Shown here: in pieces, positions 27,125 through 36,041 of the stretch
How the letters are laid out: each line of letters begins with the position of its first letter
Numbering within the stretch: position 1 is the first letter of the stretch
Assembly (NCBI GenBank): GCA_025963775.1
Contig: JAOQAD010000040.1
Span: 186,001-250,000, forward strand
From: Bacteroidota bacterium
GTDB lineage: Bacteria > Bacteroidota > Bacteroidia > 2-12-FULL-35-15
Length of the DNA stretch: 64,000 nucleotides
Direction: 5' to 3'
Made by a program: the position numbers and the translations under genes
The notes under the pieces: model-generated
What the model saw: the letters and a program-made list of their open reading frames with translations, nothing else
The model's database searches: none
What the model was told of the DNA's origin: nothing

Positions 27125-29661
27125 ATCGGATCCACATCAATCTGCACACGCACTGATTTGTAATCCGAATTCTTAAAGTTAATCAAAAGTTCTGAAACTA
27201 TTTTCTTTGCCTGCACAATGGATGCATCGCGTTCCACTTTCAAAATGATGTTTTTGTGGTACAGGTTCCTGACCCTTGCTACCAAAGGAAATTCCGGGCC
27301 GAGAATCCTTTTCCCGAAATGCGTTTTTAATTCATCCGCTAAATATTTCGCGGAAGCGTTCACCATGTTCTGGTCCTTGTGGATCAGCGTAAGCTCTACA
27401 AGGCGATAATACGGCGGGTAATTGAAATTTTTCCTATCGAGCAGCTGGTTGGTGTACATCGATAAGTAATCGTTTGCGATCACCTCGCGGATAATGCTGT
27501 GGTCAGGGTTTTGCGACTGGATGATCACTTTTCCTCTTTTATTTTTGCGCCCTGCCCTGCCCGACACCTGCGACATCAGCTGGAAGCTTCGTTCAAAAGA
27601 CCTGAAATCAGGGAAGTTAAGCATGCTGTCGGAATTAAGAATTCCCACCATGCTCACATTGTCGAAATCCAGTCCTTTTGTGACCATCTGCGTCCCGACA
27701 AGAATGTCGATCTTGCCGTCCTCAAAATCCTGGATGATATGCTGGTGCGCAAATTTGCTTCGTGTTGTATCTAAATCCATTCGCGCGATCCTTGCCTTCG
27801 GATAAAAAATGGACAGCTCCTCCTCGATCTTTTCCGTTCCGAATCCTTTCATCTTCATGTTTGTATCACCGCAGGCGCTGCACTGGGAAGGCGGCTTTGC
27901 AGCGTACCCGCAATAGTGGCAGCGCAGCTGGTTGCTTGCTTTGTGATAGGTAAGGCTCACATCGCAGTTCACGCATTGCGGCACCCATGCGCACATGTTG
28001 CATTCAAGCTGAGGGGCAAATCCTCTCCGGTTCTGGAACAGGATCACCTGCTCTTTTTTGTCGAGCGCAAGCGTTACTGTATCCAATAGCAAAGGAGAAA
28101 AATGCGATTTCATCTCTTTCCGCTTCATCGCCTCTTTCACGTCAGCCACAAGGATCTCCGGCATCTGCACGCCGCCAAAGCGCTTCGTCATTTCCGCAAA
28201 TCCGTATTTGCCGTCCTGCGCGTTGAAATAACTTTCAATGCTTGGCGTGGCGGAGCCTAAAAGCGTTCTTGCCTTGTGAATGTGTGAAAGGTAAATAGCC
28301 GCATCGCGTGCGTTGTAGCGGGGAGCAGGATCATACTGCTTAAAGGATGTATCGTGCTCTTCATCCACGATCACCAAACCGAGGTCGCTGAATGGCAGGA
28401 ACAGCGCAGAGCGCGCGCCGATGATCAGCTTGAATTCCGAATCATTATCTTTTGAATTATGCTTCAGCACTTTATTCCACACCTCCACACGCTCATTCTC
28501 ATTGAATTTACTGTGATAGACTCCAACAGCATCCCCGAAATATTTTCGCAGGCGGTTGATGATCTGGGTAGTGAGCGCAATTTCCGGCAGGAGGTACAAT
28601 ACCTGTTTTCCTTTGGAGATGGCCTCTTCGATAAGCTTTACGTAGATCTCGGTCTTGCCGGAAGAAGTAACGCCGTGCAGCAGCACCACATCCTTTGAGG
28701 AGGCTGGAGGCTGGAGGCTGGAGGACGCATCCCCGACTTCCTTTGTCCAGCCGAATTGTGAGCGGATCGAATCAAGCACTTCCTGCTGGTTCTCGTTCAG
28801 CTGCGAAACTTTATTTTCATTTTCAAATAAGGATAAGCGCCCGACCTCGCGCTCATACATTTCAAAAATATTTTTTTTCACCATCGAGCGGATCGCTGCT
28901 TCCGCACCTTCAACCGCCTTCATGATCTCTGACTTTTTCACTTCTTTCCTGTCGCCGGAATACCGCTTTGACAAGGTAATGTACGACATGAGCACATCCA
29001 GCTGCTTCGGCGCTTTCTTCTCCAGTGAATCGAAGATCGCTTTCATCTTTTCTTCATGGTCTGCCTCTTCCGTGATCCGGACAAAGCTCTCGATCTTCGG
29101 CTTGAATTTTTCTTTCAGCTCTTCCTGGATCAGTACAATTCCTTTTTCGATCAGGACCTTGATCACGGGATAAACTGTTTTCTGGTCGATGATCTGAGAA
29201 ACATCATCCAGGCTTAACACATTGCGCACTTCCAATGCTTCAATGATCGCGTATTCTTTTTCGCTCAGCTCTTTTGTTTCCAGCTGATCTTTGTAATCCG
29301 CATTCAGGATGATCCGTGTTTCGCTTGCCAGCCGCAATCCTCCTGGCAATGCCGCCACCATCACATCGCCAATGTTGCACATGTAGTACTGGCTCATCCA
29401 GTCCCAGAGCTCCATTTGTTTTGCATTTACGATCGGCTGCTCATCGAGCACGGCATCAATGTATTTTGCAGCATATTGTTTGGGAGGAATCTCGTGGATG
29501 TTCCGGATGAGCGCCGAATATAATTTTCCTTTTCCGAATTGCACAACCACGCGCTTTCCTACAGCAACTGCATCGTTCCGGTCAAAAGGCACACGGTAAG
29601 TGTACAGGTTGGGAACGCCCAGCGGCAGGATAACGTCAACGAACAGGGTTATGCGGCTCAT
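27121..29661 (-). CDS. priA: Primosomal protein N' (replication-restart helicase)
   Basis: The 846-residue superfamily 2 helicase reloads the replisome at stalled forks. An N-terminal DNA-binding domain is followed by Walker A (GVTSSGKTE, about residue 331), the DEEH box (VIVDEEHD), and a zinc-binding module with paired cysteines (CNMCAWVPQCVNCD ... CHYCG ... CSACG). The helicase C-terminal region carries QMVTKGLDFDNV and GRAGRKNKRG. An in-frame low-complexity insert (ASSSLQPPASS) just before Walker A comes from a CTGGAGG heptamer repeated three times at 28698-28726. It overlaps the ClC gene by 4 bases, so the two are co-transcribed. Confidence 0.96.
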   Translation of the reverse strand: MSRITLFVDVILPLGVPNLYTYRVPFDRNDAVAVGKRVVVQFGKGKLYSALIRNIHEIPPKQYAAKYIDAVLDEQPIVNAKQMELWDWMSQYYMCNIGDVMVAALPGGLRLASETRIILNADYKDQLETKELSEKEYAIIEALEVRNVLSLDDVSQIIDQKTVYPVIKVLIEKGIVLIQEELKEKFKPKIESFVRITEEADHEEKMKAIFDSLEKKAPKQLDVLMSYITLSKRYSGDRKEVKKSEIMKAVEGAEAAIRSMVKKNIFEMYEREVGRLSLFENENKVSQLNENQQEVLDSIRSQFGWTKEVGDASSSLQPPASSKDVVLLHGVTSSGKTEIYVKLIEEAISKGKQVLYLLPEIALTTQIINRLRKYFGDAVGVYHSKFNENERVEVWNKVLKHNSKDNDSEFKLIIGARSALFLPFSDLGLVIVDEEHDTSFKQYDPAPRYNARDAAIYLSHIHKARTLLGSATPSIESYFNAQDGKYGFAEMTKRFGGVQMPEILVADVKEAMKRKEMKSHFSPLLLDTVTLALDKKEQVILFQNRRGFAPQLECNMCAWVPQCVNCDVSLTYHKASNQLRCHYCGYAAKPPSQCSACGDTNMKMKGFGTEKIEEELSIFYPKARIARMDLDTTRSKFAHQHIIQDFEDGKIDILVGTQMVTKGLDFDNVSMVGILNSDSMLNFPDFRSFERSFQLMSQVSGRAGRKNKRGKVIIQSQNPDHSIIREVIANDYLSMYTNQLLDRKNFNYPPYYRLVELTLIHKDQNMVNASAKYLADELKTHFGKRILGPEFPLVARVRNLYHKNIILKVERDASIVQAKKIVSELLINFKNSDYKSVRVQIDVDPM
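28698..28726. repeat. Heptamer tandem repeat inside priA
   Basis: Three successive GGCTGGA units lie inside priA, between the N-terminal domain and the Walker A motif. Because the unit is 7 bp, gain or loss of one copy would shift the frame. Three copies keep it open. Confidence 0.7.
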
Positions 29662-29825
29662 CTTACAAACCTAAATAAAAAAATTGCTGTTTGGGTGATT
29701 GTTGAAAACGATTGAGGGAGAAATGGCAGCCGCAAATTCGCAGATTTATTGATCTACAAGCCCTTGCGAACACACCCCTAACCCCTCTCAAGAGGGGAAT
29801 AGATTGTGCAAACACTTAAAAAGTG
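29662..29825. repeat. Short gap with a CCCCTCT/AGAGGGG hairpin word
   Basis: CCCCTCTCAAGAGGGG at 29782-29797 is a short palindrome within the word ACACCCCTAACCCCTCTCAA. No gene and no T run are present, so it is probably another dispersed intergenic repeat. Confidence 0.5.
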
Positions 29826-30482
29826 CTAATCCTTTTCCTTTATGAACTTAATGTTCTTCCCGCGTGTGCCCCTGAAACGGTGCCATTTGCTTTGTGTTTC
29901 GAGGATCGATTTGAAATTTTCCACTTTTGCGGAATCAGGGATGATCTTCGGGTCCACATCATCGATCGTGGAAAGGATCGGGATCACGTATGGTATGTGT
30001 GCGATCGGGAGCCTGAACCTGCGCTTTGTGAAACCCATCAGCAGGTTGGATTGAAAAGGATCGGATGCCACTGCAATTTTTTTGAAACCCATTTTCCTCG
30101 CCAGCTGGTAGGAATTATAAATGTTCTCCGTGCTGTGCTCTGCTTTGTCTTCAATGAAAATATGATCCTTCGGAGTTCCAAGCGCTTCCGCATACAGCGC
30201 CATTACCTTCGCTTCTACATAAGGCGAATATACCGCGCCTCCCGAAAAAATAACATTTTTGGCAATGCCCTGCTTGATGAGATAATCTGCCCAGATCACA
30301 CGGCCTTTCATAGCTGTGCTCCATGTTTTTCCATCGAAAGGAACGCCCGGCACAATGATCACTTCATACGGGCCGTTCTTTAATGCACGCTTGTATAATT
30401 TTGCCGGGCTTGGCCGAAAGAACGTACAGCCGCCGATCAGCAGGGGAATGAATAAAAGAAATATTATTTTTTTCAGGCTCAT
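29826..30482 (-). CDS. YdcF family (DUF218) lipoprotein-like protein
   Basis: The 218-residue protein has an N-terminal signal with LLIGGCTFF, which could be lipidated (Cys about residue 19). The body is a DUF218/YdcF domain: YEVIIVPGVPFDG, KNVIFSGGAVYSPYVEAKVM, IEDKAEHSTENIYNSY and VASDPFQSNLL. Family members include SanA and YdcF, some linked to envelope or vancomycin sensitivity, but the chemistry is not established. It lies 40 bp downstream of a small membrane-protein gene and pfkA, probably as one leftward transcript. Confidence 0.85.
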   Translation of the reverse strand: MSLKKIIFLLFIPLLIGGCTFFRPSPAKLYKRALKNGPYEVIIVPGVPFDGKTWSTAMKGRVIWADYLIKQGIAKNVIFSGGAVYSPYVEAKVMALYAEALGTPKDHIFIEDKAEHSTENIYNSYQLARKMGFKKIAVASDPFQSNLLMGFTKRRFRLPIAHIPYVIPILSTIDDVDPKIIPDSAKVENFKSILETQSKWHRFRGTRGKNIKFIKEKD

Positions 30483-30522
30483 GTATTGTGTTTAAACATA
30501 CGAAAAACGGAATTGTTCCGGA

Positions 30523-31056
30523 CTATTCTCTTTTTACTGTTTCCTTTTTCTGATTGATTCCTGCGATTACCGTATTGATGCATATGAAGGAAAGGCTCAG
30601 CCAATACCCGTACATCAGGTCATTCCTGTTGTAGATCCAGAACATCAGCATGAAGAATGTAAGGGTAAGCGAATAAATAAAGATCCGCCGGGGATTTTTC
30701 AACTTCTTTTTATTTGTCACCACCACAAGAACGAGCAGGAGAATGAATGCCGGAACAAGGCTTGTCAGTCCCTGGAGGCTCTTCCAGCCGATCAGTACAA
30801 GAAAGATCCCGGAATAATCGCCGCCGGGAAGCAGCAATGACGATGCTGTTTTTTTAAGAAAAAAGGGCTGGATCGGTTCTGAATTTATTTCCTCAACGGG
30901 CTGCTGCGGATCCATATAGCCCAGGCTGTCAGCCCTTGCTTTTTCTATCGCAGCCTGTTCCTGCGGGGAATTCAAGTTCCATTTGCATCCTTCTGCAAAT
31001 GGCAGAAAAAAGCAAAGCAGGATGACGATGTATAAATATCTGTTGAGGCGTACCAT
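30523..31056 (-). CDS. Hypothetical small membrane protein
   Basis: The protein is 177 residues from the ATG at 31056. A TTG at 31062, two codons earlier, would overlap the pfkA stop. The N-terminus is a signal-like helix ending AEGCKWN, which could be a lipoprotein cleavage site. A Pro/Gln-rich linker follows (MDPQQPVEEINSEP), then three hydrophobic helices in the second half (about residues 80-165) and a charged tail (NQKKETVKRE). I recognise no family. It begins almost in the pfkA stop codon, so it is expressed with pfkA. Confidence 0.7.
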   Translation of the reverse strand: MVRLNRYLYIVILLCFFLPFAEGCKWNLNSPQEQAAIEKARADSLGYMDPQQPVEEINSEPIQPFFLKKTASSLLLPGGDYSGIFLVLIGWKSLQGLTSLVPAFILLLVLVVVTNKKKLKNPRRIFIYSLTLTFFMLMFWIYNRNDLMYGYWLSLSFICINTVIAGINQKKETVKRE

Positions 31057-31058
31057 GA

Positions 31059-32027
31059 TCAAATAGAAAGTATATCAAGCATGCGCAGCAGGTCGGGATC
31101 CATTTTTTGTTTTTGCTTGGTTGCTTTTTCAAAAGGTGTGTACACAATGCTCTTATCGATGATCCCGATCATTACATTTTTTTCGCCTTTCAATAATGCT
31201 TCCACTGCCGCATAACCCATCCTGCTGCTGTTCACGCGGTCCATCGCGGAAGGACTGCCACCGCGCTGCAAATGCCCGAGCACGGTAACACGCGTATCAT
31301 AATCGGGCAATTGTTTTTTCACCTGCTCGGCAATTACAAATGCGCCGCCTGCTTCATCGCCTTCTGCCACGATAATGATCTTTGAATTTTTTGTCTTGCG
31401 CTTATTTTTCAACCGCTCCACGAGCTGCTGAATATCCGTTTTTGTTTCCGGGATCAATATGCTTTCCGCACCGGCACCAATCCCTGCAAGCATTGCGATC
31501 ATTCCCGAGTCGCGGCCCATCACCTCCACGAAGAACAGGCGGTCATGGCTTTCTGCAGTGTCGCGCACTTTATCAACGGCCTGCACCACGGTATTGATGG
31601 CCGTATCATAACCGATCGTATAATCTGTCCCGGCAAGGTCGTTGTCAATAGTACCCGGACAACCAACAAAAGGAATCTTCGCGGTCTTGCTGAATTCCAT
31701 CGCACCTTTAAAAGAGCCGTCGCCGCCGATCACCACCACACCTTCAATGCCATACTTTTGCAAATTGTGCAATGCTTTCTTTCTTCCTTCATCCGTCATA
31801 AATTCCTTACTCCGCGCAGTTTTCAAAATGGTGCCGCCGCGGTGGATGATATTCGCAACCGATTTCTCATCCATCTTAATGAACTCATCACGGATCATTC
31901 CGTCATAGCCATGCACAATGCCCATCACTTCCATTTTGTGATAAATGGCTGTGCGGACTACTGCACGCAAACATGCATTCATGCCCGGTGCATCGCCGCC
32001 GGAAGTAAGTACTGCAATCTTTTTCAT
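31059..32027 (-). CDS. pfkA: ATP-dependent 6-phosphofructokinase
   Basis: The committed step of glycolysis: fructose 6-phosphate plus ATP to fructose 1,6-bisphosphate. The 322-residue length is typical. LTSGGDAPGMNACLR holds the ATP-binding GGD, VIGGDGSFKGA the second glycine loop, and PGTIDNDLAGTDYT the catalytic TIDND with the proton-accepting Asp. VEVMGRDSG and LGHLQRGGSPS bind the sugar phosphates. The GGDGS motif and the glycine of GGDAPG point to an ATP rather than a pyrophosphate enzyme. It leads a three-gene leftward run with the membrane protein and the YdcF-like gene. Confidence 0.97.
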   Translation of the reverse strand: MKKIAVLTSGGDAPGMNACLRAVVRTAIYHKMEVMGIVHGYDGMIRDEFIKMDEKSVANIIHRGGTILKTARSKEFMTDEGRKKALHNLQKYGIEGVVVIGGDGSFKGAMEFSKTAKIPFVGCPGTIDNDLAGTDYTIGYDTAINTVVQAVDKVRDTAESHDRLFFVEVMGRDSGMIAMLAGIGAGAESILIPETKTDIQQLVERLKNKRKTKNSKIIIVAEGDEAGGAFVIAEQVKKQLPDYDTRVTVLGHLQRGGSPSAMDRVNSSRMGYAAVEALLKGEKNVMIGIIDKSIVYTPFEKATKQKQKMDPDLLRMLDILSI

Positions 32028-32451
32028 ATTTACGGATAACGAATTAAAACGAATGTACGAATCTGTGTACTCTACTAAATACGAATTTATACTAATTTAC
32101 GAAATACGAATCGGAGCGTCATTGCGAGGAGGTACGACGAAGCAATCTCTCTTCAATGTACGGATTACGAACCTGTGTGCTCTGCTAAATACGAATTTAT
32201 ACTAATGTACGAAATACAAATCGTCATTGCGAGGAGGTACGACGAAGCAATCTCTCTTCAGCGAATTAGGAATCTGTGTATGCTAATCAGTAGCAGCTTT
32301 ATGATTGCGGAGAGATTCCGTGTTCCCGGATCAAACCCGGGACAGGCGTGGCACGGAATGACGATCATTATTTTTAATAATTAATGATCTTGCAACATCA
32401 TCCCGCGAACCGTCTTCGAACTACCAACTACAAACTACAAACTTCTTAACA
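32028..32451. repeat. Gap with a ~104-bp tandem duplication and palindromes
   Basis: A unit at 32052-32154 is followed immediately by a second at 32155-32259 with few changes. Each ends in GTCATTGCGAGGAGGTACGA and the complementary-looking CGAAGCAATCTCTCTTC. A third, partial start follows (32264-32284). From 32305 to 32365 lies another GATTCCGTG...CACGGAATGAC palindrome. No gene is supported. Confidence 0.7.
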
Positions 32452-33651
32452 CTACAAACTCTCCCCGCCTCCATTCTCCTGCCTCCTGTCTCCCGGCTCC
32501 CTTCCTTCCAGCTTATGGATCTTCTTCGTCCCCTGGTACATTTCATATTTCATGAACTTACATTCCAGCTGTCCGTTGTAAAGCGTGATTTTCCTTGATG
32601 GACGCAATCCCACATTCTTCAATGCATCGATGTTGGAGCTTAGTATCCAGCAATCGTAACCGGAGAATTTTTGCTTGAAGGTATCACCCATCATTTTGTA
32701 CAGCTCATCAATATTATCTTTCACCATCCGTTCACCGTATGGCGGATTGATCACCACCACGCCTCTTCCCGGCGGCACTTCAAAATCCTTCATGTCGCAG
32801 TTGCGGATCTGCACCACATCATCCACTTTCGCGAGCTTTATATTTTCCTTCGCTTTTTTCGTCACGTTCGGTGAAAGTTCCCCTCCGATTATTGTCTGCT
32901 GATGATCGGTGATCTTGTTAACAGCCGAATCAAAGATCAGGTCCCAAAGCTCTTCATTGAAAGGCATGAACTTGTGCCAGCGCTGAAAACCGAAATCTTC
33001 ACGGAAATAGCCCGCAGGAATGTTGTTCGCGATCAGCGCCGCTTCTATCACAATAGTTCCGGAGCCGCACATCGGGTCAATGAAATTGGTGCGCTTGTCC
33101 CAGCCGCTCAGCAATACCAGCCCGGCAGCAAGCACCTCGTTGATCGGCGCAAGGTTTGTTTTATCGCGGTAACCGCGCTTGTGCAGCGATTCGCCCGAAC
33201 TGTCGAGTGCAACCGTGCAGGTATCATTATAAATATGGATGTTGATCCGGATAGTTGGCTTGTCAAGGTCCACCGAAGGCCGTTCATTGAACTTCAGCCT
33301 GAACTGGTCCACGATCGCATCTTTCGCCTTTTGGGAGATGTACTGGGAATGCGTGAACAGCTCGGAGTTCAGCACCGTGTCGATCGCCAGCGTATCGGCC
33401 ACATCCATGTAATCCGACCAGTTGATCTTCTGGATGGAATCGTACAGCGATTGCTCATCCGTTACCACGAAGCTCTCAAACGGCACCAGGATGCGCAGTG
33501 CAGTGCGCAGGCAGAGGTTCGCCTTGTACATAAAGCCCATATCGCCTTCAAAGCTCACCGCGCGGTTATGCTCTTCGATGTTCTTTGCTCCCAGCCGGAG
33601 CAGCTCCGTTGCCAGTGTTTCCTCAAGGCCGAAGATGGTCTTGGCGATCAT
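32452..33651 (-). CDS. THUMP-domain class I SAM-dependent RNA methyltransferase (RlmL N-terminal type)
   Basis: It probably methylates a guanine base in 23S rRNA. From the ATG at 33651 it is 399 residues. The frame extends to a TTG at 33693, but that TTG lies in a TATCTTTG promoter box. MIAKTIFGLEETLATEL starts the THUMP region (to about 160). The Rossmann domain has LSGWDKRTNFIDPMCGSGT and the catalytic VVINPPYGERM, the NPPY motif of N2-guanine methyltransferases. The last 17 residues (GREPGDRRQENGGGESL) are encoded by purine-rich repeat DNA and look like a late addition. The nearest family members are RlmL/YcbY N-terminal halves. The target site is not provable here. Confidence 0.88.
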   Translation of the reverse strand: MIAKTIFGLEETLATELLRLGAKNIEEHNRAVSFEGDMGFMYKANLCLRTALRILVPFESFVVTDEQSLYDSIQKINWSDYMDVADTLAIDTVLNSELFTHSQYISQKAKDAIVDQFRLKFNERPSVDLDKPTIRINIHIYNDTCTVALDSSGESLHKRGYRDKTNLAPINEVLAAGLVLLSGWDKRTNFIDPMCGSGTIVIEAALIANNIPAGYFREDFGFQRWHKFMPFNEELWDLIFDSAVNKITDHQQTIIGGELSPNVTKKAKENIKLAKVDDVVQIRNCDMKDFEVPPGRGVVVINPPYGERMVKDNIDELYKMMGDTFKQKFSGYDCWILSSNIDALKNVGLRPSRKITLYNGQLECKFMKYEMYQGTKKIHKLEGREPGDRRQENGGGESL

Positions 33652-33690
33652 TTTAAAGTCTTTCTCTTTCTCCACAATAGTTATTTTATG

Positions 33691-33698
33691 CAAAGATA
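33691..33698 (-). promoter_or_regulatory. Candidate -7 box (TATCTTTG) for the RNA methyltransferase
   Basis: Minus-strand TATCTTTG matches TAnnTTTG and lies 40 bp before the ATG at 33651. It covers the TTG at 33693, which argues against that codon as the start. The -33 region is weak. Confidence 0.4.
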
Positions 33699-33778
33699 TT
33701 CATTCCCTTCCGTAAAATATCCTTAAAAAGTACCAGCATTGCCTTTTTTTGTCCGGCGGCTTTAGCTCTTTCCCGCCC

Positions 33779-33786
33779 TAACTTTG
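33779..33786 (+). promoter_or_regulatory. Candidate -7 box (TAACTTTG) for the T9SS cargo gene
   Basis: TAACTTTG matches TAnnTTTG exactly, 23 bp before the ATG at 33810. The nearest TTTG (33748-33751) is 27 bp upstream, longer than usual. Confidence 0.4.
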
Positions 33787-33809
33787 TCCTGTACTAAAAA
33801 CGCAAGCTC

Positions 33810-34700
33810 ATGAAAAAAATATTGATCGGCTTAATGATGGTCGCAGGGATCAGCTTAAGCGCACAGACACTTTCAAATGCCGGCTTTGAGAGCTGGGGAG
33901 TTACCAGCACCTATTCATCCGACACGCTGCCCAACCAGTGGTGGTCGCTGTACTGCAACACCACCCACCAGAGCACGGACTCCTACCAGGGAGCCTACGC
34001 CACCCGCATCCAGGGATATTTTTCATGCGGCATTGCCCAGGGGATCATGATCAACGGGCAGCCGCCTGCAGGCTATTACAACATCATTGAATCGGGAACG
34101 CCATTCAGCACCAAACCGGCAGGCATCAGCGGCTTTTACAAATACACCGATGCAGAGCCTGCCGATTCGGCGGAAGTGACCGTGATCCTGAAAAAATACA
34201 ATACCGCGACACAGATGCGCGATACCGTTGGGCTCGGAACCGCAGCACTTGCAGCAGCAGGCGGATACACCTCCTTTACAGTGAACATCAATTACCTGAT
34301 GCCGGCCGAAACGCCGGATTCCATCATCATCATGTTCAACTCGAGCAAGTACAACCTGGTGAACACCACCACCTGGATGCTTCCGAACCTGTACATCGAC
34401 AGGATCATGCTGCCGCAATCCGTTGCCGTTGCCGGGATTACAGAGAACCAGGCAGGGCTTTTCCAAACCACAGTTTACCCGAATCCTTTCAGCGGAAGCG
34501 CCACGGTATCGATCGAAGGCGATTTGTCGAAAGTAAGCGGACTGCAGCTGGATGTGTTTGATGCAGCCGGCAAAAAAGTATGGACGGGAGAAGTGAACCA
34601 AAACACGGTGATTCTTTCCGGGATCTCCAGTGGAAATTACATGTATACGCTCGGCACTAAAGACAAGCAGTTTTCAGGCGGCAAGATCATCGTTCAATAA
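33810..34700 (+). CDS. T9SS-secreted hypothetical protein
   Basis: The 296-residue protein has a signal peptide (MKKILIGLMMVAGISLSAQ). The mature part opens with LSNAGFESW, a start seen in Bacteroidota proteins of the PCMD/carbohydrate-binding type, with a predicted jelly-roll of beta strands to about residue 205. The last 80 residues (TTVYPNPFSGSATVSIEG ... GNYMYTLGTKDKQFSGGK) are a T9SS sorting domain, so it is exported to the surface or outside. Substrate unknown. A terminator lies 180 bp downstream at 34877-34913 after a repeat-containing gap. Confidence 0.82.
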   Translation: MKKILIGLMMVAGISLSAQTLSNAGFESWGVTSTYSSDTLPNQWWSLYCNTTHQSTDSYQGAYATRIQGYFSCGIAQGIMINGQPPAGYYNIIESGTPFSTKPAGISGFYKYTDAEPADSAEVTVILKKYNTATQMRDTVGLGTAALAAAGGYTSFTVNINYLMPAETPDSIIIMFNSSKYNLVNTTTWMLPNLYIDRIMLPQSVAVAGITENQAGLFQTTVYPNPFSGSATVSIEGDLSKVSGLQLDVFDAAGKKVWTGEVNQNTVILSGISSGNYMYTLGTKDKQFSGGKIIVQ

Positions 34701-34876
34701 AATTATCATCTAAAAAAGGGAAATGTTCATTCATAAACTTAATGCCAATTCACTTCGTTGCGAAGCGTATCGGGAAGTAGACCGGTTCTCGATACTTTCG
34801 CCAAAAAAGGCGAAAACCCGAACTGACATAGTTATCAACATTTCCCTTCAGGAACATCTGAATTTAAAGGTTTGTT

Positions 34877-34913
34877 AAAGGCAGGTACGGATAATTTTCG
34901 TACCTGCCTTTTA
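34877..34913 (+). terminator. Intrinsic terminator
   Basis: AAAGGCAGGTACG and CGTACCTGCCTTT form a 13-bp stem with a loop of about eight bases, followed by a T-rich tract. It lies 180 bp after the T9SS cargo gene, beyond the palindromic element. Confidence 0.85.
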
Positions 34914-34996
34914 TTTATTAAAAAACCTCATTTCCAGGCACTTCCGGCAATTTGCTTTCAAAAACCGCTTTTCTTTAAAAATGTTAGGATGAATTG

Positions 34997-35026
34997 TTTG
35001 TTTTATTAGATAAAGTGTTATTTTTG
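34997..35026 (+). promoter_or_regulatory. Promoter for the lipoprotein-ABC operon (TTTG-N18-TATTTTTG)
   Basis: A TTTG -33 box (34997-35000) and a TATTTTTG -7 box (35019-35026) are separated by 18 bp, close to the Bacteroidota vegetative consensus, 66 bp before the ATG at 35092. Confidence 0.6.
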
Positions 35027-35091
35027 GACTTTCATTCAAAATACCGGGTGAAGCATAAAATAACCAAATCATCTATAAAACATACGTTGAA

Positions 35092-35991
35092 ATGACATTG
35101 AAACCTATTACTTTAAAAGGAGCTTTATTATTATTTTCAGTTTCTGCCATTTTAGTTTCAGGCTGCGGCCCTGACGATCCGAAAGAAGGAGATGACCTGC
35201 CACCGGTTGACAGCACACAGTCGGGAATTATCGTAGGTGTCGGCGGCGAGATCTTCAGTATCCCTTCTCCAATCCAGACTGCATTCCTGATCAAGGGAAG
35301 CGGCGCAACATACAGCAAGGACATCCTGAATGCCCCAAGCAAATCAGCACAATATTCCACCAATTTTTCAAAAGCCCTTAACCTCGGGATCTACGGTGCA
35401 GACCTTGGTTATGTAACCATTTATGACCAGACGCAGGATGCGATCGGTTACCTGAACTCAGCGAAAAAGCTGGCAGATGAGCTGGGAGTTTCCGGCGCAT
35501 TCGATACACAAACGCTGGAGCGCTTCCAGAAGAACCTTGGAAACAAGGATTCCATGCTGGTGCTGGTGGGAGTTGCCTACCGCTCAAGCGATGCTTACCT
35601 GAAAAACAACGACCGCAGCGATGTAAGCGGATTAGTGCTTGCAGGCGGGTGGATCGAGAGCCTTTACTTCGCTACCAACGTTTACAAAACAAAGCCGAAC
35701 GAAGATGTGAAGCACCGCATTGCACAGCAGAAATCATCCCTGCAGAGCCTGATCAAATTGCTCACCCCTTTCTACTCACAGCCTGAGTACACGGAGTTCA
35801 TCGACAACCTGAATGACCTTTCCACTGTATTTGACGGCGTTGAGTTCCAGTACAAATATGAAAAACCGACCACTGATGCTGATAAAAAAGTGACCACGAT
35901 CAACAGCAAAACCGAAGTGAAGATCACACCGGAGCAGATCGAATCCATTTCTCAGAAGATCAAAAACATCAGGAGCCAGGTTGTAGGATAA
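35092..35991 (+). CDS. Hypothetical lipoprotein, first gene of the ABC cluster
   Basis: The 299-residue protein has a lipoprotein signal ending ILVSGCGPDD (Cys about residue 26) followed by a short Pro/Asp linker. The body is mostly helical (IYGADLGYVTIYDQTQDA, LNSAKKLADELGVSGAFD, LAGGWIESLYFATN) and ends in a charged stretch about residues 260-299 (KVTTINSKTEVKITPEQ). No named domain is recognised. The next two genes follow on the same strand after gaps of 50 and 87 bp, so it should be an envelope partner of the TerB/ABC protein. A good promoter precedes it. Confidence 0.75.
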   Translation: MTLKPITLKGALLLFSVSAILVSGCGPDDPKEGDDLPPVDSTQSGIIVGVGGEIFSIPSPIQTAFLIKGSGATYSKDILNAPSKSAQYSTNFSKALNLGIYGADLGYVTIYDQTQDAIGYLNSAKKLADELGVSGAFDTQTLERFQKNLGNKDSMLVLVGVAYRSSDAYLKNNDRSDVSGLVLAGGWIESLYFATNVYKTKPNEDVKHRIAQQKSSLQSLIKLLTPFYSQPEYTEFIDNLNDLSTVFDGVEFQYKYEKPTTDADKKVTTINSKTEVKITPEQIESISQKIKNIRSQVVG

Positions 35992-36041
35992 GCGGCGGAA
36001 ATAGGAATAAGAACAATACATAGACAGAACGAATACAAAAC

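Larger units (their letters stand above)
34701..35091. repeat. Gap with a 12-bp-bounded palindromic element, terminator and promoter
   Basis: AAGGGAAATGTT (34716-34727) and its exact complement AACATTTCCCTT (34837-34848) enclose a CTCGAA-family palindrome (34785-34827) with an inner TTTCGCC/GGCGAAA hairpin. A terminator follows at 34877-34913 and a good promoter at 34997-35026. No gene. Confidence 0.65.

Noticed and set aside
33652..33693. TTG start of the RNA methyltransferase
   Set aside because: The TTG lies in a TATCTTTG -7 box, so it would not be in the mRNA. The ATG at 33651 is preferred, though family members have a few residues before the conserved KMIAKT-like start.
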